64,000 bases of DNA. It comes from an uncultured Methanosarcinales archaeon (GTDB taxonomy: Archaea > Halobacteriota > Methanosarcinia > Methanotrichales > Methanotrichaceae). The stretch covers positions 1 through 64,000 of the forward strand of contig CAIQHB010000004.1 in NCBI GenBank assembly GCA_903871465.1, written 5' to 3'. The notes beneath the pieces were generated by a model that worked only from the letters and a program-made list of their open reading frames with translations, did no database searches and was not told the origin of the DNA. A program made the position numbers and the translations under genes. Of the stretch, positions 18,283 to 27,246 are shown one piece after another. Each line of letters begins with the position of its first letter. The stretch's first letter is position 1.

Positions 18283-19896
18283 ATGAAATTTGATCCTAGT
18301 CAGATTAAAGAGGCCGCTCAGGTGGATTTCGACGAGACCTGGCAGCAGGGGAGGGAATACCTTGGCAAGCCCTCCTTGAATGAGAGATATCCCAGAAATA
18401 GCTATTCTTACGGGACTGCTCATCCCATCTTCGATACCATTCAGAAGCTTCGGGAGGCTTACATTCGACTGGGTTTCAGTGAGGCCATGAACCCGGTGAT
18501 GGTCGAGGCCCAGGACGTTTACCGTCAGTTCGGTTCTGAAGCTCTAGCTGTACTGGACAGGTGCTTCTATCTGGCAGGGCTCCCAAGACCCGATATCGGC
18601 ATCTCGGATGAGAGGATCGCGGAGATTAACTCCCTTCTGGGACGGGCGCTCTCTGTAGAAGAGGTGGAAGCCTTCCGCCAGATTTTGCATTCTTACAAAA
18701 AGGGCAAGGTGGAGGGAGACGACCTGGTACAGGAGATTGCCAGGGCCCTGAATGCCCACGATGCCCTGATCAGCACCGTCCTGGAGAAGGTCTTCCCGGA
18801 GTTCAAAGGCCTGAAGGCGGAGGCCACCACGCGCACTCTGCGCAGCCATATGACCTCGGGATGGTTCCTGTCGCTCGCCAATCTTCATTACCGCCGGAAG
18901 CTTCCCCTCAGGCTCTTTTCCGTGGATCGCTGCTTCAGGAGGGAACAGGCTGAGGATGCGGCAAGGCTGATGAGCTACTACTCCGCCAGCTGCGTGATAA
19001 TGGATGAGAACGTCTCTGTCGAGGACGGCAAAGCAGTTGCAGACGGCCTGCTCAGCCAGTTCGGCTTCCAGAAGTTTCAGTTCCGGCCGGACGAGAAAAG
19101 GAGCAAGTACTACGTGCCTGGAACGCAGATCGAGGTCTTCGCCTACCACCCGGGTCTGGTCGGATCGGCCACGAAGTACAAGAGCGGATGGGTGGAGGTG
19201 GCAACCTTCGGCATCTATTCGCCTACTGCCCTCTCCCAGTATGACATTCCCTATCCGGTCATGAACCTGGGACTGGGTGTGGAGCGCATCGCCATGATAC
19301 TGCACAACTCTCAGGATGTACGAGCCCTGTCCTACCCGCAGTTCCAGACCAACTGGGAATTGTCGGCGCGGGAGATGGCGCAGATGATCATGGTAGACAG
19401 GCTGCCTTCCACGCCGGAGGGCCAGGCCATAGCCGAGGACGTGGTAGAGACCGCCATCGAGCACGCAGACACCGTCTCGCCCTGCCAATTTCTGGCCTGG
19501 GAGGGAGAGCTCTTCGGGCGGCAGTTGAAGGTTTCTGTGGTCGAGCCTGAGGAGAACACCAAGCTCTGCGGTCCTGCCGCTCTGAATGAGATCGTGGTGC
19601 ATAAGCAGAACATCATGGGAATTCCGCACACTTCCCGCTGGGAGGAGGCTTTCTCAGAGGGCGTGACCACAGGCATTCGATACATCGATTCCTTCGCTGC
19701 GCTCGCTGCCTACGAGATCGAGGTGGCCACCATGGCGGGAAAGGAGTCCGAGACAAGAGCGCGGATTGTGAGGAGCCCAGGCGACATAAACGTCAAGATT
19801 CATCCAGCTCTGGAGAGGTACATCACCAGCTACAAGCACAAGATGGACCTGCGAGGGCCTGTGTTCACCACGGTGAAGAGCGAGATTATCGGCTAG
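18283..19896 (+). CDS. sepS: O-phosphoserine-tRNA(Cys) ligase
   Basis: Class II aminoacyl-tRNA synthetase that charges tRNA(Cys) with phosphoserine, the first step of tRNA-dependent cysteine synthesis in methanogens. The 537-residue protein has motif 2 region [21 protein letters not shown] and motif 3 region [13 protein letters not shown]; the N-terminus [20 protein letters not shown] is typical. The second enzyme, SepCysS, is not in the window. The gene is followed after 2 bp by rpiA. SepRS is almost confined to methanogens and relatives and is strong evidence for the host's identity. Confidence 0.95.
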   Translation: MKFDPSQIKEAAQVDFDETWQQGREYLGKPSLNERYPRNSYSYGTAHPIFDTIQKLREAYIRLGFSEAMNPVMVEAQDVYRQFGSEALAVLDRCFYLAGLPRPDIGISDERIAEINSLLGRALSVEEVEAFRQILHSYKKGKVEGDDLVQEIARALNAHDALISTVLEKVFPEFKGLKAEATTRTLRSHMTSGWFLSLANLHYRRKLPLRLFSVDRCFRREQAEDAARLMSYYSASCVIMDENVSVEDGKAVADGLLSQFGFQKFQFRPDEKRSKYYVPGTQIEVFAYHPGLVGSATKYKSGWVEVATFGIYSPTALSQYDIPYPVMNLGLGVERIAMILHNSQDVRALSYPQFQTNWELSAREMAQMIMVDRLPSTPEGQAIAEDVVETAIEHADTVSPCQFLAWEGELFGRQLKVSVVEPEENTKLCGPAALNEIVVHKQNIMGIPHTSRWEEAFSEGVTTGIRYIDSFAALAAYEIEVATMAGKESETRARIVRSPGDINVKIHPALERYITSYKHKMDLRGPVFTTVKSEIIG

Positions 19897-19898
19897 TT

Positions 19899-20594
19899 AT
19901 GAAAGATGTTTCGGCCAATGCAAACGCCAAAAAAGCAGCAGGCGAGGACGCCGCGGATCTAGTCAAGAGCGGCATGGTGGTGGGTCTGGGCACCGGATCC
20001 ACAGTGGCCTGGACGATCAAGCGGCTGGGGGAGAGGGTCAAAGAGGATGGACTGGATTTCTATGGCGTTCCCACCTCTTTTCAGGCAGAGGATCTGGCCA
20101 TTGCCTCGGGAATAAGATTGACTACGCTGAACCAGCACCCTCAACTGGATTTGGCCATTGATGGAGCCGACCAGGTGGATGCCAACCTCTTCGTCATCAA
20201 AGGCGGCGGAGCTGCGCACACGCGCGAGAAGGTGGTCTCCTGTTCAGCAAAGCGGTTTGTAATTGTTGCCGACGAGTCCAAATTTGTGGAGAAGCTGAGC
20301 TGGCCGGTGCCTGTGGAGGTCCTGCCTTTTGCTGCAAAACTGGTGGAGCGGCGGCTTATAGATCTGGGCGGGAGGCCTGCGCTGCGTTTGGGCAAGATGA
20401 AGGACGGGCCGGTGATCACGGACAACGGGAACTTCGTGATGGACACGGACTTTGGGGTGATTGTTGATCCAAAGGGCCTGGCGGCGAAGATAAGCCCGAT
20501 TCCGGGAGTGGTGGAGCACGGGATATTCGACAACCTGGATGAGCTGTATCTGGCGAGGGCAAGCGGGGTGGAGATAATCAAGAGGCGAGGATGA
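19899..20594 (+). CDS. rpiA: Ribose-5-phosphate isomerase A
   Basis: Interconverts ribose 5-phosphate and ribulose 5-phosphate. The 231-residue protein has the family motifs [36 protein letters not shown] and DESKFV. The start lies 2 bp past the sepS stop, so the two genes are co-transcribed. Methanogens that lack the oxidative pentose pathway need this enzyme for nucleotide synthesis. Confidence 0.95.
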   Translation: MKDVSANANAKKAAGEDAADLVKSGMVVGLGTGSTVAWTIKRLGERVKEDGLDFYGVPTSFQAEDLAIASGIRLTTLNQHPQLDLAIDGADQVDANLFVIKGGGAAHTREKVVSCSAKRFVIVADESKFVEKLSWPVPVEVLPFAAKLVERRLIDLGGRPALRLGKMKDGPVITDNGNFVMDTDFGVIVDPKGLAAKISPIPGVVEHGIFDNLDELYLARASGVEIIKRRG

Positions 20595-20641
20595 CGGAAC
20601 GTTATCCTGATTTCTCTTTTTCAGCTTTATTAATAAGCAAA

Positions 20642-21106
20642 TTATTTATATTTTAATTCGGCCTCTCTGAAAAACTCCAATAATCGGATCCATCTTACAT
20701 TAAGGCTCTTGCATACATTCGGTATCTTTGGCTTTACTGGGCTATTGTTGGGCCTTTCTGATGTAACAACCGTCCAAGCTCTGCACTTTGCTAATGCGAT
20801 TAGGAACGGATCAGCCTCCGGAATCGTTTTATTCTGATCTACAAGGCCAGGAAATTTTTCCAGGATACGTGAGACTTCTTGACTTTGATCAACATCAAGG
20901 GGAATGAACATTTTCTTGTTGGACTTTCCCCATTTTGCTAATCCATCATCCTTCACACAAATTTCGCGAAAGACTTCATCGGGTGCGATGAGCAATCCCT
21001 GATCAACAAGGGATTCAAGGTCCTTCCACAAGCCTGGAAAAATATCAGGAGGATAATGATTTGTGTGCATATCAATCAATGCGGACGTATCGATGCAGTA
21101 GCCTTC
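20642..21106 (-). pseudogene. DUF4411-type PIN domain toxin, start lost
   Basis: PIN-like RNase of a type usually paired with an XRE-ImmA gene. The acidic core is present: CIDTSALIDM (first Asp), PDEVFREI, EADPFLIALA and VTSERP. The track ORF begins at TTG 21079, after the first catalytic aspartate. Reading upstream in frame restores YCIDTSALIDMH, but then TAA follows with no ATG, GTG or TTG between. AAGAAGG just before could be the old ribosome site. A changed start codon and a one-base shift would explain this, so the toxin is probably not made in full. Confidence 0.65.
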
Positions 21107-21129
21107 TTATAAGCGAAGTTGGATCAAAT

Positions 21130-22341
21130 CTAGGCCTCAAGGAGCCTTTCTATTCGAGGAATATGCTTAACGCGAATTCCCAGATAATCGGCTACATCGC
21201 TGGTGGTTATCTTGTCATTTCTATATGAATCGAGGACAAGTGAGGTTAATGGCGTGCCGTTTCGCTGTAGACATTCTTTGGGAATATCTCTTTTGATGCC
21301 TTTTCCTTTGACAGAATCCGGTTTTTTTTCTTTTTTTATCCACTCATTGTGCTTAATGGAATAGAATTCTCGGGAGGCCAATCCAGCTATGAGCAGCCTT
21401 CTTAAAATAACCTCTTTGCTCACCTTAAAATCATTGGAGATTGAGCCAAGAGTTCTCTCCGGCCATTTGTAGGAAGGTGTCTTTCCTACAACTAAGCGAT
21501 GGCAAAGCAAACCTTCCTTCGGAATTAGAATTGCACCGGCAAAAAAGTTGCAGAAAGCCTCAATGGACTTGTCTTTCTTAGTGGATTCCTCTCCGCCCAA
21601 TTTGTTCGGATCGCATATTCCGCCTTCACTTAAAAGGATATGTCCCAGCTCATGGAATAATGAAAAGATCCTGGCTTTCAAAGCGTCCTTTGTATTGATT
21701 ACTATTACCGGCAGGCCTCCATCGGTAAATGAAAACGCCCTTGTTTCTTCCAGGGGCATTGACATCTGAAATACAAGAATGCCTAGGCCTTCTACGGATT
21801 TTTTCCACCTATCCATGGCGCCAGTATCTTTCTCCCAGGATAATTGCTCTGCCAGAGAAATGCCTAATGATTCCCTCACGTTGCAGGCCAACGCTTCCGG
21901 ATCATCGGATAGCTTCGCATGCCCAATGCGAGCATGAAAATCGCCTTCACCGTCTTCTTTTAGCTCTGAGGCTATGGACTGAAGCCTCCTTGCCTGGCGC
22001 ATGGCAAGCCTGGTTTTGGGAGATAGCGGTCTCTCATTCTCATCGGGAAGGGTACGAAAATCGTGAGGGAGAGACAGCTCTTCTGGGGGACTTGGCAGAA
22101 AGAATGCGGCGAGAGGGCGCTTATAAAACCTGGCCAAGGCCTTTACCTGGTGCAGAAGGGGCTGCTTTTGGCCTGCTTCCCACTGCAAGACCAGCTCTTC
22201 GCTTTCGCATAGGATTGCTGCAGCTTCTTTGACTGTCCTGCCCATGCTCTCTCGGGCCCAGATTAGTACGGCAGGTTTGACGGGGATGCTGATGCTGCGA
22301 TTTTTCCCTTCTCGGTCCGTTGTTCCTGGCTTTTCCGGCAT
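21130..22341 (-). CDS. XRE-family regulator with ImmA/IrrE metallopeptidase domain
   Basis: A 403-residue protein with an N-terminal Cro/C1-type helix-turn-helix (about 22-75, MGRTVKEAAAILCESEELVLQWEAGQKQP) and a zinc peptidase domain (about 170-320) with the motif FHELGHILL. A second HTH-like segment closes the C-terminus (TTSDVADYLGIRVKHIPRIERLL). Such proteins act as antitoxin or as repressor cleaved under stress. It is followed by the damaged PIN gene, its usual partner. Confidence 0.85.
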   Translation of the reverse strand: MPEKPGTTDREGKNRSISIPVKPAVLIWARESMGRTVKEAAAILCESEELVLQWEAGQKQPLLHQVKALARFYKRPLAAFFLPSPPEELSLPHDFRTLPDENERPLSPKTRLAMRQARRLQSIASELKEDGEGDFHARIGHAKLSDDPEALACNVRESLGISLAEQLSWEKDTGAMDRWKKSVEGLGILVFQMSMPLEETRAFSFTDGGLPVIVINTKDALKARIFSLFHELGHILLSEGGICDPNKLGGEESTKKDKSIEAFCNFFAGAILIPKEGLLCHRLVVGKTPSYKWPERTLGSISNDFKVSKEVILRRLLIAGLASREFYSIKHNEWIKKEKKPDSVKGKGIKRDIPKECLQRNGTPLTSLVLDSYRNDKITTSDVADYLGIRVKHIPRIERLLEA

Positions 22342-22380
22342 ATTTGATCGAACGTATTACTTTTATCATACAACAATAGA

Positions 22381-22403
22381 ATACCAGAGTTATATATTGG
22401 TAT
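22381..22403. promoter_or_regulatory. Inverted repeat over a TATA-like sequence
   Basis: ATACCA and TGGTAT flank GAGTTATATAT in the divergent promoter region between the XRE-ImmA gene and the two-gene module. A repressor bound here would cover the TATA element; the XRE domain next door is the obvious candidate. The rest of 22342-22555 has further TATA-like sites (GTTATAAAC, CTTATAAGC) before the plus-strand genes. Confidence 0.45.
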
Positions 22404-22555
22404 GGGTTAGAATTTAAATAAATTTGTATTAATAATAATAGGGACTTAGATGTCTTCCTGTCTCTCTGCAGGATTTATGGAGAAACTTTCGTTTAACACT
22501 TTGGAGTTTGGGATAAGGTTATAAACAGCAGCTACTTATAAGCGGGTGAGTGCCC

Positions 22556-23221
22556 ATGGATGAGCAAGTAAAGCCTCTAATTTTACAAGAGCAGCAATTG
22601 GATTTATTTAATGCCTTGCTCAGCAAAAATAAGTATTTGGCTCGAATGTATTATGGAGCCATCAAAGTGCTCAATGACATGGATAACTTAGATCGGTTTG
22701 CCTTAGCCGCACACGATCTTCGTGAATTAATGGAAAAACTTCCTAATTATATAGATGTCGAAACAAAGGCACATAACGAAACGCTTGGCGATAAAGTTCA
22801 ATTGCTGAAAAAACAGTGGCATAAGACCTGTAGCAAGACCACTTGCGTTATTGATGGAACATGGAATGGAGAGATTGATAAATCACTGGCATTTCAGCTT
22901 CAGGAGTTTGAATTATTCTTCAAGTGGCACGATGAAAACCTCCCGAAAAGAAATGAAGAAATCACAACTGCTTTAAGGAAGCTGGATATATCCGGATGCA
23001 AATTGCCTATTTCACTTGAAGAACAAAACGTTAAGACATGGAAACAATTGCGCAAATACTTCTTAGGAATTGCACATCATGGGAAACATCCGAATGAAGA
23101 CGATTTTGATTCAAAGCTTGATATCTTTGAGGGCTTCCTTCTCGATCGTTTATACCCCAGGACTTTCACGGATTTAGATGAGATTGATCAAGTAATTCAA
23201 GAAGGTTATAATGATGCCTAA
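22556..23221 (+). CDS. Uncharacterised 221-aa helical protein of accessory two-gene module
   Basis: I do not recognise a named family. The protein is almost entirely helical and charged, with blocks that look conserved: ARMYYGAIKVLNDMDNLDRFALAAHDLRELMEKLP near the N-terminus, YFLGIAHHGKHPNEDDF, and the tail FLLDRLYPRTFTDLDEIDQVIQEG. Two cysteines sit in CSKTTC. ATG 22556 with GGGTGAG upstream is a better start than GTG 22550. It overlaps the 967-aa gene by 11 bp, so they are translated together. Codon use is more AT-rich than the flanking core genes, and it sits beside toxin-antitoxin genes, suggesting an acquired defence-type or mobile cargo. That role is inference. Confidence 0.75.
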   Translation: MDEQVKPLILQEQQLDLFNALLSKNKYLARMYYGAIKVLNDMDNLDRFALAAHDLRELMEKLPNYIDVETKAHNETLGDKVQLLKKQWHKTCSKTTCVIDGTWNGEIDKSLAFQLQEFELFFKWHDENLPKRNEEITTALRKLDISGCKLPISLEEQNVKTWKQLRKYFLGIAHHGKHPNEDDFDSKLDIFEGFLLDRLYPRTFTDLDEIDQVIQEGYNDA

Positions 23222-26114
23222 GCCAGAAGTCATAGAAAGGGCATTGGCCTTAATTAGAAAAAGAGGTTCAAATTGTGAATACTTCTTCGATAAGCTCGAT
23301 TCTGCGGACTGGATAAAACCATTACAGGAACGTGGTATGTTCCAGCATCCTCCGCCTCAGAAAAGAGATGGAGAATTTATAAGCTTTCCATTTTGGCCGG
23401 AATCACGTTACTTGGCTCGCATGGCTTCCACGTCGCCAAAACAGGTTCTTGATATCATCTTAAAAATGCCTCAAACAGATAATGTTAGGGTACATGTAGA
23501 TTTTATAGATGCAGCCTGCAATATGTCTTCAGAACTAGCAGCACGATGTGCATTGTCGGAAGCAAATTGGATTGAGTCCCAGCAATATCTCTATTTTAAC
23601 TATCCTGAAAAGATCGGATCGCTCATAATATATCTAGCAGAAAATAATCAGATTGCTAATGCTTTAATTTTGGCTCGATCTCTTCTAAAGATAATGCCTG
23701 ATCAGAAGTCAGAGAATGGTTTCGGGAAAGTGGGAAAGTATAAACTTCCACCAGAGCCAAAGGTTCGGTTTGATATATGGGAATACGAGCAAGTATTAGC
23801 AGCGATTCTCCCGGTACTAGTTAAAGCATCCTGTTTCGAAGCTTTCATATTGCTATCTGACTTATTGGAAGCATTTATTCGTCTGTCAAGAGAATCTGAG
23901 AATAACAAAAACTATCTGGATTATTCTTCTATTTGGCGTCCCGCTATAGAAGATCACCCCCAAAATCTATATAATACGTTAGAAGATATGCTAGTCTCAG
24001 CTATAAGAGATACCGCAGAACAAATTGGATCAATAGATACAGATCATCTCACTCAATTAGTCCAAATACTAGAATCCAAGCGATGGAAGGTATTCTCCCG
24101 GATTGCGTTACATCTCTTAAGGATATACGTGGATCGAGTGCCTATTCTGGCAGCAAATCATATTACTAATCGTTCCCTTTTCTGCGATTATAGCTTGTGG
24201 CATGAATATGCATTATTGCTAAAGGAATGCTTCAAGCTGATGCAATCAAGTCAGCAAGAGATAATTCTGAGTTGGATTAATATAGGTCCTGACCTTGGGC
24301 ACTCAATTGAATTAGATGGGAAAAAAGAGGATAATAAATCACTTAGCTTAGAAGATGAGCAATATAAAAAGATCTGGCAGCGAGATCATTTGGCCTTAAT
24401 TAAAGATGATATTCCTGTCGCTTGGATGAAATTATATGAGCGTTTAGTCAAAGATTTAGGCGAATCCTCTCATCCCGAATTTACCAGTTATCATGAGAGT
24501 TGGATTGGCCCAACCAGTCCTAAAAGTTCCGAAGAATTAGGGAGCATGACTTTTGATGAAGTCATAAAATTTTTAAATTCCTGGTCGCCCCCACAAGGAT
24601 TTCGTGCCCCGACTCCAGAAGGTCTTGGTAGAGTGCTTTCTGTTACAATAGCAGATGATCCTCAAGGTTATGCTCTTGAAGCTGCGAGATTCCAAGGACT
24701 AGATCCTACTTATGTACGAGCTCTGATTTCCGGTCTAAGGGAAGGCATAAAAAAGGGATATTGCTTTGAATGGCAGCCTATTCTTACTCTATGCCAATTG
24801 GTGGTATCTCAACCAATAGAAATCCCAGAACGAGTCATTAATAACCGTGATGCAGATCTGGATTGGGAATGGACTAGAAAGGATATTGCTCGTCTATTGA
24901 ATTGCGGTTTTGAAGAACGCAAAGGAGAGATTCCGTTTGTCCTCCGCCCTATTTGTTGGTCTCTCCTTTCATCCCTTACAAAAGATCCCGATCCCACTCC
25001 AGAGGATGAAGCAATTTATGGAGGGTCCAATATGAGCCCAGCTGCACTTTCGATAAATACCACTAGAGGCGAAGCTATGCATGCTTTAATTCAATATGCA
25101 TTTTGGATTCGCCAATACAATAAAGGAACATATGGCGAGGATTGCATCAATTCATCAGGGTTTAATGATATGCCAGAGGTACGAGATGTCCTGGAATACC
25201 ATTTGAATCCCCGCAATGATCCGTCACTAGCTGTGCGTTCAGTTTATGGTCAGTGTTTTCCTTGGCTTGTCGTACTGGATCAAGCATGGTCATCTGAAAA
25301 TGCAGCAAGAATTTTCCCATCTCAAACGGATAATGTATCAAAGGACCTTTACTGTGCTGCTTGGGAAACCTACATCACTTTCTGTGATATCTACGACAAT
25401 GTATTTGAGATTTTAAAAGAAGAGTATTCTAATGCGGTTGAACATCTTGCAGGTTCAATCGATGATCGCAGCAGATATTCAATCGAATCTGATAAGCGAT
25501 TGGCAAATCATATTATCAACCTCTATTGGCGTGGCAAGCTAAATCTTGATGATCCTCAAAGCTTGATTTCCAGATTCTACGTAAACGCACCGGATTCTCT
25601 TCGAAAATATGCTATCGAATACATAGGCCGTTCGCTTTATAATGAAAAAGACGAAATAGATGCTGATATCCTAAAAAGATTGCAGGTCCTTTGGCTAAAG
25701 CGAATCGATAATTTGCAGATAACGAATAAACGAGAGACTCATCTTCTTGAACCAATTGCCTTTGGTTGGTGGTTTGTATCTGGAAAATTCAATGATATCT
25801 GGGCTATAGAGCAACTCGTGATTGCCATTGAACTTGCAGGCAAAATAGAACCTGAACATAGTGTCCTAGAGCATTTATCTAAAATTGCTGCTGAAATGCC
25901 ATTGCCTGTTGTAGAATGTCTAGATAAAATCTTAGTAAAAGATGAAAACGAACCAAGATCTATAACTTTATCACGATCAGACGAGACTCGAAATATACTC
26001 GAAATAGCAATCAACAGCAATGATACTGGAGCTAAAAAGGTTGCGATAGATCTAATTAACTCCATAGGTGCTAGAGGCTATTTAGGCTATCGTGACTTAA
26101 TTCCAAAAGAATAG
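23211..26114 (+). CDS. Uncharacterised 967-aa helical repeat-like protein of accessory module
   Basis: A very long protein with no Walker, nuclease or helicase motif that I can find. It is helical throughout, with alternating helix pairs like HEAT or ARM scaffolds. Two blocks stand out: YGGSNMSPAALSINTTRGEAMHALIQYAFWIRQ (about 610) and DPSLAVRSVYGQCFPWLVVLDQAW (about 670). It resembles the C-terminal helical region of large NTPase defence proteins, but the NTPase itself is missing. It overlaps the 221-aa gene and ends an AT-rich two-gene unit. A sensor or scaffold role is inference. The ATG at 23214 is an alternative start. Confidence 0.75.
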   Translation: MMPKPEVIERALALIRKRGSNCEYFFDKLDSADWIKPLQERGMFQHPPPQKRDGEFISFPFWPESRYLARMASTSPKQVLDIILKMPQTDNVRVHVDFIDAACNMSSELAARCALSEANWIESQQYLYFNYPEKIGSLIIYLAENNQIANALILARSLLKIMPDQKSENGFGKVGKYKLPPEPKVRFDIWEYEQVLAAILPVLVKASCFEAFILLSDLLEAFIRLSRESENNKNYLDYSSIWRPAIEDHPQNLYNTLEDMLVSAIRDTAEQIGSIDTDHLTQLVQILESKRWKVFSRIALHLLRIYVDRVPILAANHITNRSLFCDYSLWHEYALLLKECFKLMQSSQQEIILSWINIGPDLGHSIELDGKKEDNKSLSLEDEQYKKIWQRDHLALIKDDIPVAWMKLYERLVKDLGESSHPEFTSYHESWIGPTSPKSSEELGSMTFDEVIKFLNSWSPPQGFRAPTPEGLGRVLSVTIADDPQGYALEAARFQGLDPTYVRALISGLREGIKKGYCFEWQPILTLCQLVVSQPIEIPERVINNRDADLDWEWTRKDIARLLNCGFEERKGEIPFVLRPICWSLLSSLTKDPDPTPEDEAIYGGSNMSPAALSINTTRGEAMHALIQYAFWIRQYNKGTYGEDCINSSGFNDMPEVRDVLEYHLNPRNDPSLAVRSVYGQCFPWLVVLDQAWSSENAARIFPSQTDNVSKDLYCAAWETYITFCDIYDNVFEILKEEYSNAVEHLAGSIDDRSRYSIESDKRLANHIINLYWRGKLNLDDPQSLISRFYVNAPDSLRKYAIEYIGRSLYNEKDEIDADILKRLQVLWLKRIDNLQITNKRETHLLEPIAFGWWFVSGKFNDIWAIEQLVIAIELAGKIEPEHSVLEHLSKIAAEMPLPVVECLDKILVKDENEPRSITLSRSDETRNILEIAINSNDTGAKKVAIDLINSIGARGYLGYRDLIPKE

Positions 26115-26127
26115 GTATAAATTTAGC

Positions 26128-26217
26128 TTAGCAGACACCGTCCTTAATCGGACACAAAGAGCAGATGTTACCACCTTGTGCGCACATTTCGCATAGGCGA
26201 CAAGGGTTGAGATGCAT
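26128..26217 (-). CDS. Possible 29-aa Cys-rich micro-ORF
   Basis: ATG 26217 opens a 29-residue frame with six cysteines: CRLCEMC, then CSLC, then a terminal C. The same frame is open upstream for about 40 more codons (through KWLCGSRDTNYK) but offers no standard start there. Spacing of the cysteines suggests metal binding. It could be a real microprotein, the end of a broken gene, or chance. It faces the end of the 967-aa gene. Confidence 0.3.
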   Translation of the reverse strand: MHLNPCRLCEMCAQGGNICSLCPIKDGVC

Positions 26218-26697
26218 GCGTATGGGCTGAGGGGGTTTGTAATTTGTGTCCCTGCTGCCACAAAGCCATTTTTTATCAATATCTTGTTTTATCTTTCTGT
26301 TCCAGGATATGCGAGGCTGAAAACGTCATTCTAGATCAAGCTTCTGGGAACGGGACGTGATAGAGAAATAGGGCTCCAATATCAGCACTCAAACATCGAT
26401 AATGCCGACCATACTCACTGCATTTCCATCTGCCTGCTTCGCCCCCATCAATATCAATGCACGGTTTACAAGTGAGCATGCGCATGCGTATCCGCACGCG
26501 CGCGGGGACGCAAGAGCGCGCCTGGCAGGACAGTTTTATCGCCAACGTCGAGGATCGCTGCCAGCGATTTCTGCCGCTTATTTGGAGGGAGCCATAAACA
26601 AGAATGGCTCAAAACCTAATCTTCAGGATTTTCTCCAAAGACCGACTAAAATTAAATAATAGTGGAACATAACCGTATCTCAGAGTTGGTGTTAGAT
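26218..26697. other. Intergenic region with alternating purine-pyrimidine tract
   Basis: No convincing gene in 480 bp. At 26476-26504 two nearly adjacent alternating purine-pyrimidine stretches occur (GCATGCGCATGCGTAT and CGCACGCGCGCG), which favour left-handed DNA. The 85-aa plus-strand ORF over it is Ala/Arg-rich and looks like a product of this composition. Confidence 0.5.
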
Positions 26698-26850
26698 ATG
26701 GCAAAACCTGTCAGGCTGGGCTTGGTTCTCGAAGGTGATGCAGCAAGGGAGTTCTGGAAGAACGAGGAGACCACTGCATTTACGCCAAGACAGTTGGCCA
26801 TGTTTAAAGAAGCTAAACGGATTTACAGAGCCAATCGCAGCAGATTTTAG
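26698..26850 (+). CDS. Small antitoxin-like protein
   Basis: A 50-residue protein, MAKPVRLGLVLEGDAAREF then a helical tail FTPRQLAMFKEAKRIYRANRS. This pattern (a basic start followed by LVLEGEDA and a tail of charged helix) recurs beside PIN toxins in methanogens; the comparison is from memory. ATG 26698 is preferred to the track GTG at 26662. No toxin gene follows on this strand; instead a convergent 36-codon ORF begins 2 bp later. Confidence 0.5.
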   Translation: MAKPVRLGLVLEGDAAREFWKNEETTAFTPRQLAMFKEAKRIYRANRSRF

Positions 26851-26852
26851 GC

Positions 26853-26963
26853 TCATTCATCTTCGCCTCTCCTCTCCCGGATCTCCTCTTCGATCTCTTC
26901 CGGGCTCAGGAGCGGTATGCCGGCAGCAATTATCTGGCTCATCGCTGTTTTCTGTGAGTTCAT
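26853..26963 (-). CDS. Micro-ORF resembling the C-terminus of an antitoxin
   Basis: A 36-residue frame from ATG 26963, too short for the ORF track. The end, LLSPEEIEEEIRERRGE, looks like the toxin-binding tail of VapB-type antitoxins. The frame is open further upstream through SCANR and into the CGCAGAG repeat, so it may be the remnant of a longer gene. No PIN gene follows it. Confidence 0.35.
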   Translation of the reverse strand: MNSQKTAMSQIIAAGIPLLSPEEIEEEIRERRGEDE

Positions 26964-26999
26964 GCGATTGGCGCAGGAATCCAACAATTTTCCGTAGTC

Positions 27000-27097
27000 C
27001 TCTGTGCGCTCTGCGCCTCTGCGGTTAAATGGTCGTTAGACACCGGTTATGACTTATGGTTGCGGAATATAACCGCAGAGTCGCGGAGTTCGCAGAG
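27000..27097. repeat. Inverted pair of CGCAGAG-type repeats
   Basis: Left arm 27000-27027 (reverse complement TAACCGCAGAGGCGCAGAG...) and right arm 27070-27097 (TAACCGCAGAGTCGCGGAG...) match at 23 of 28 positions around a 42-bp centre. Each arm is built of CGCAGAG units, a style of dispersed intergenic repeat seen in many environmental genomes. The pair could form a long hairpin or mark a small mobile element. Confidence 0.7.
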
Positions 27098-27165
27098 TTA
27101 CGCATAAAAAGAAACAAAGCTTTACTTACCCACACCATATAGCGAAGAGCCAATTATCTTTTGCC

Positions 27166-27222
27166 TCAATGCCAAGAGACGGCGCCCGCGAGAGGTTTTC
27201 GGGGAAAACGATTTGGTTTCAT
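27166..27222 (-). other. 18-codon ORF behind a strong Shine-Dalgarno
   Basis: AAAGGAGGTG (27231-27240), a near-perfect ribosome site, is followed 10 bases later by ATG 27222, but the frame ends after 18 codons (MKPNRFPRKP...). It comes directly after the MNT nucleotidyltransferase gene, where a HEPN-domain toxin gene is expected. This may be the broken remains of that start. Confidence 0.4.
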
Positions 27223-27246
27223 TTCCGAAGCACCTCCTTTCGTCCT

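Noticed and set aside
18544-19629. 361-aa minus-strand ORF
   Set aside because: Antisense shadow of sepS with His/Arg-rich composition.
22556-23221. HEPN RNase reading of the 221-aa protein
   Set aside because: The R...H pair near RKYFLGIAHH has seven residues between, not the 4-6 of HEPN, so the call is not supported.
26402-26659. 85-aa plus-strand ORF
   Set aside because: Ala/Arg-rich product of the alternating GC tract with no start context.
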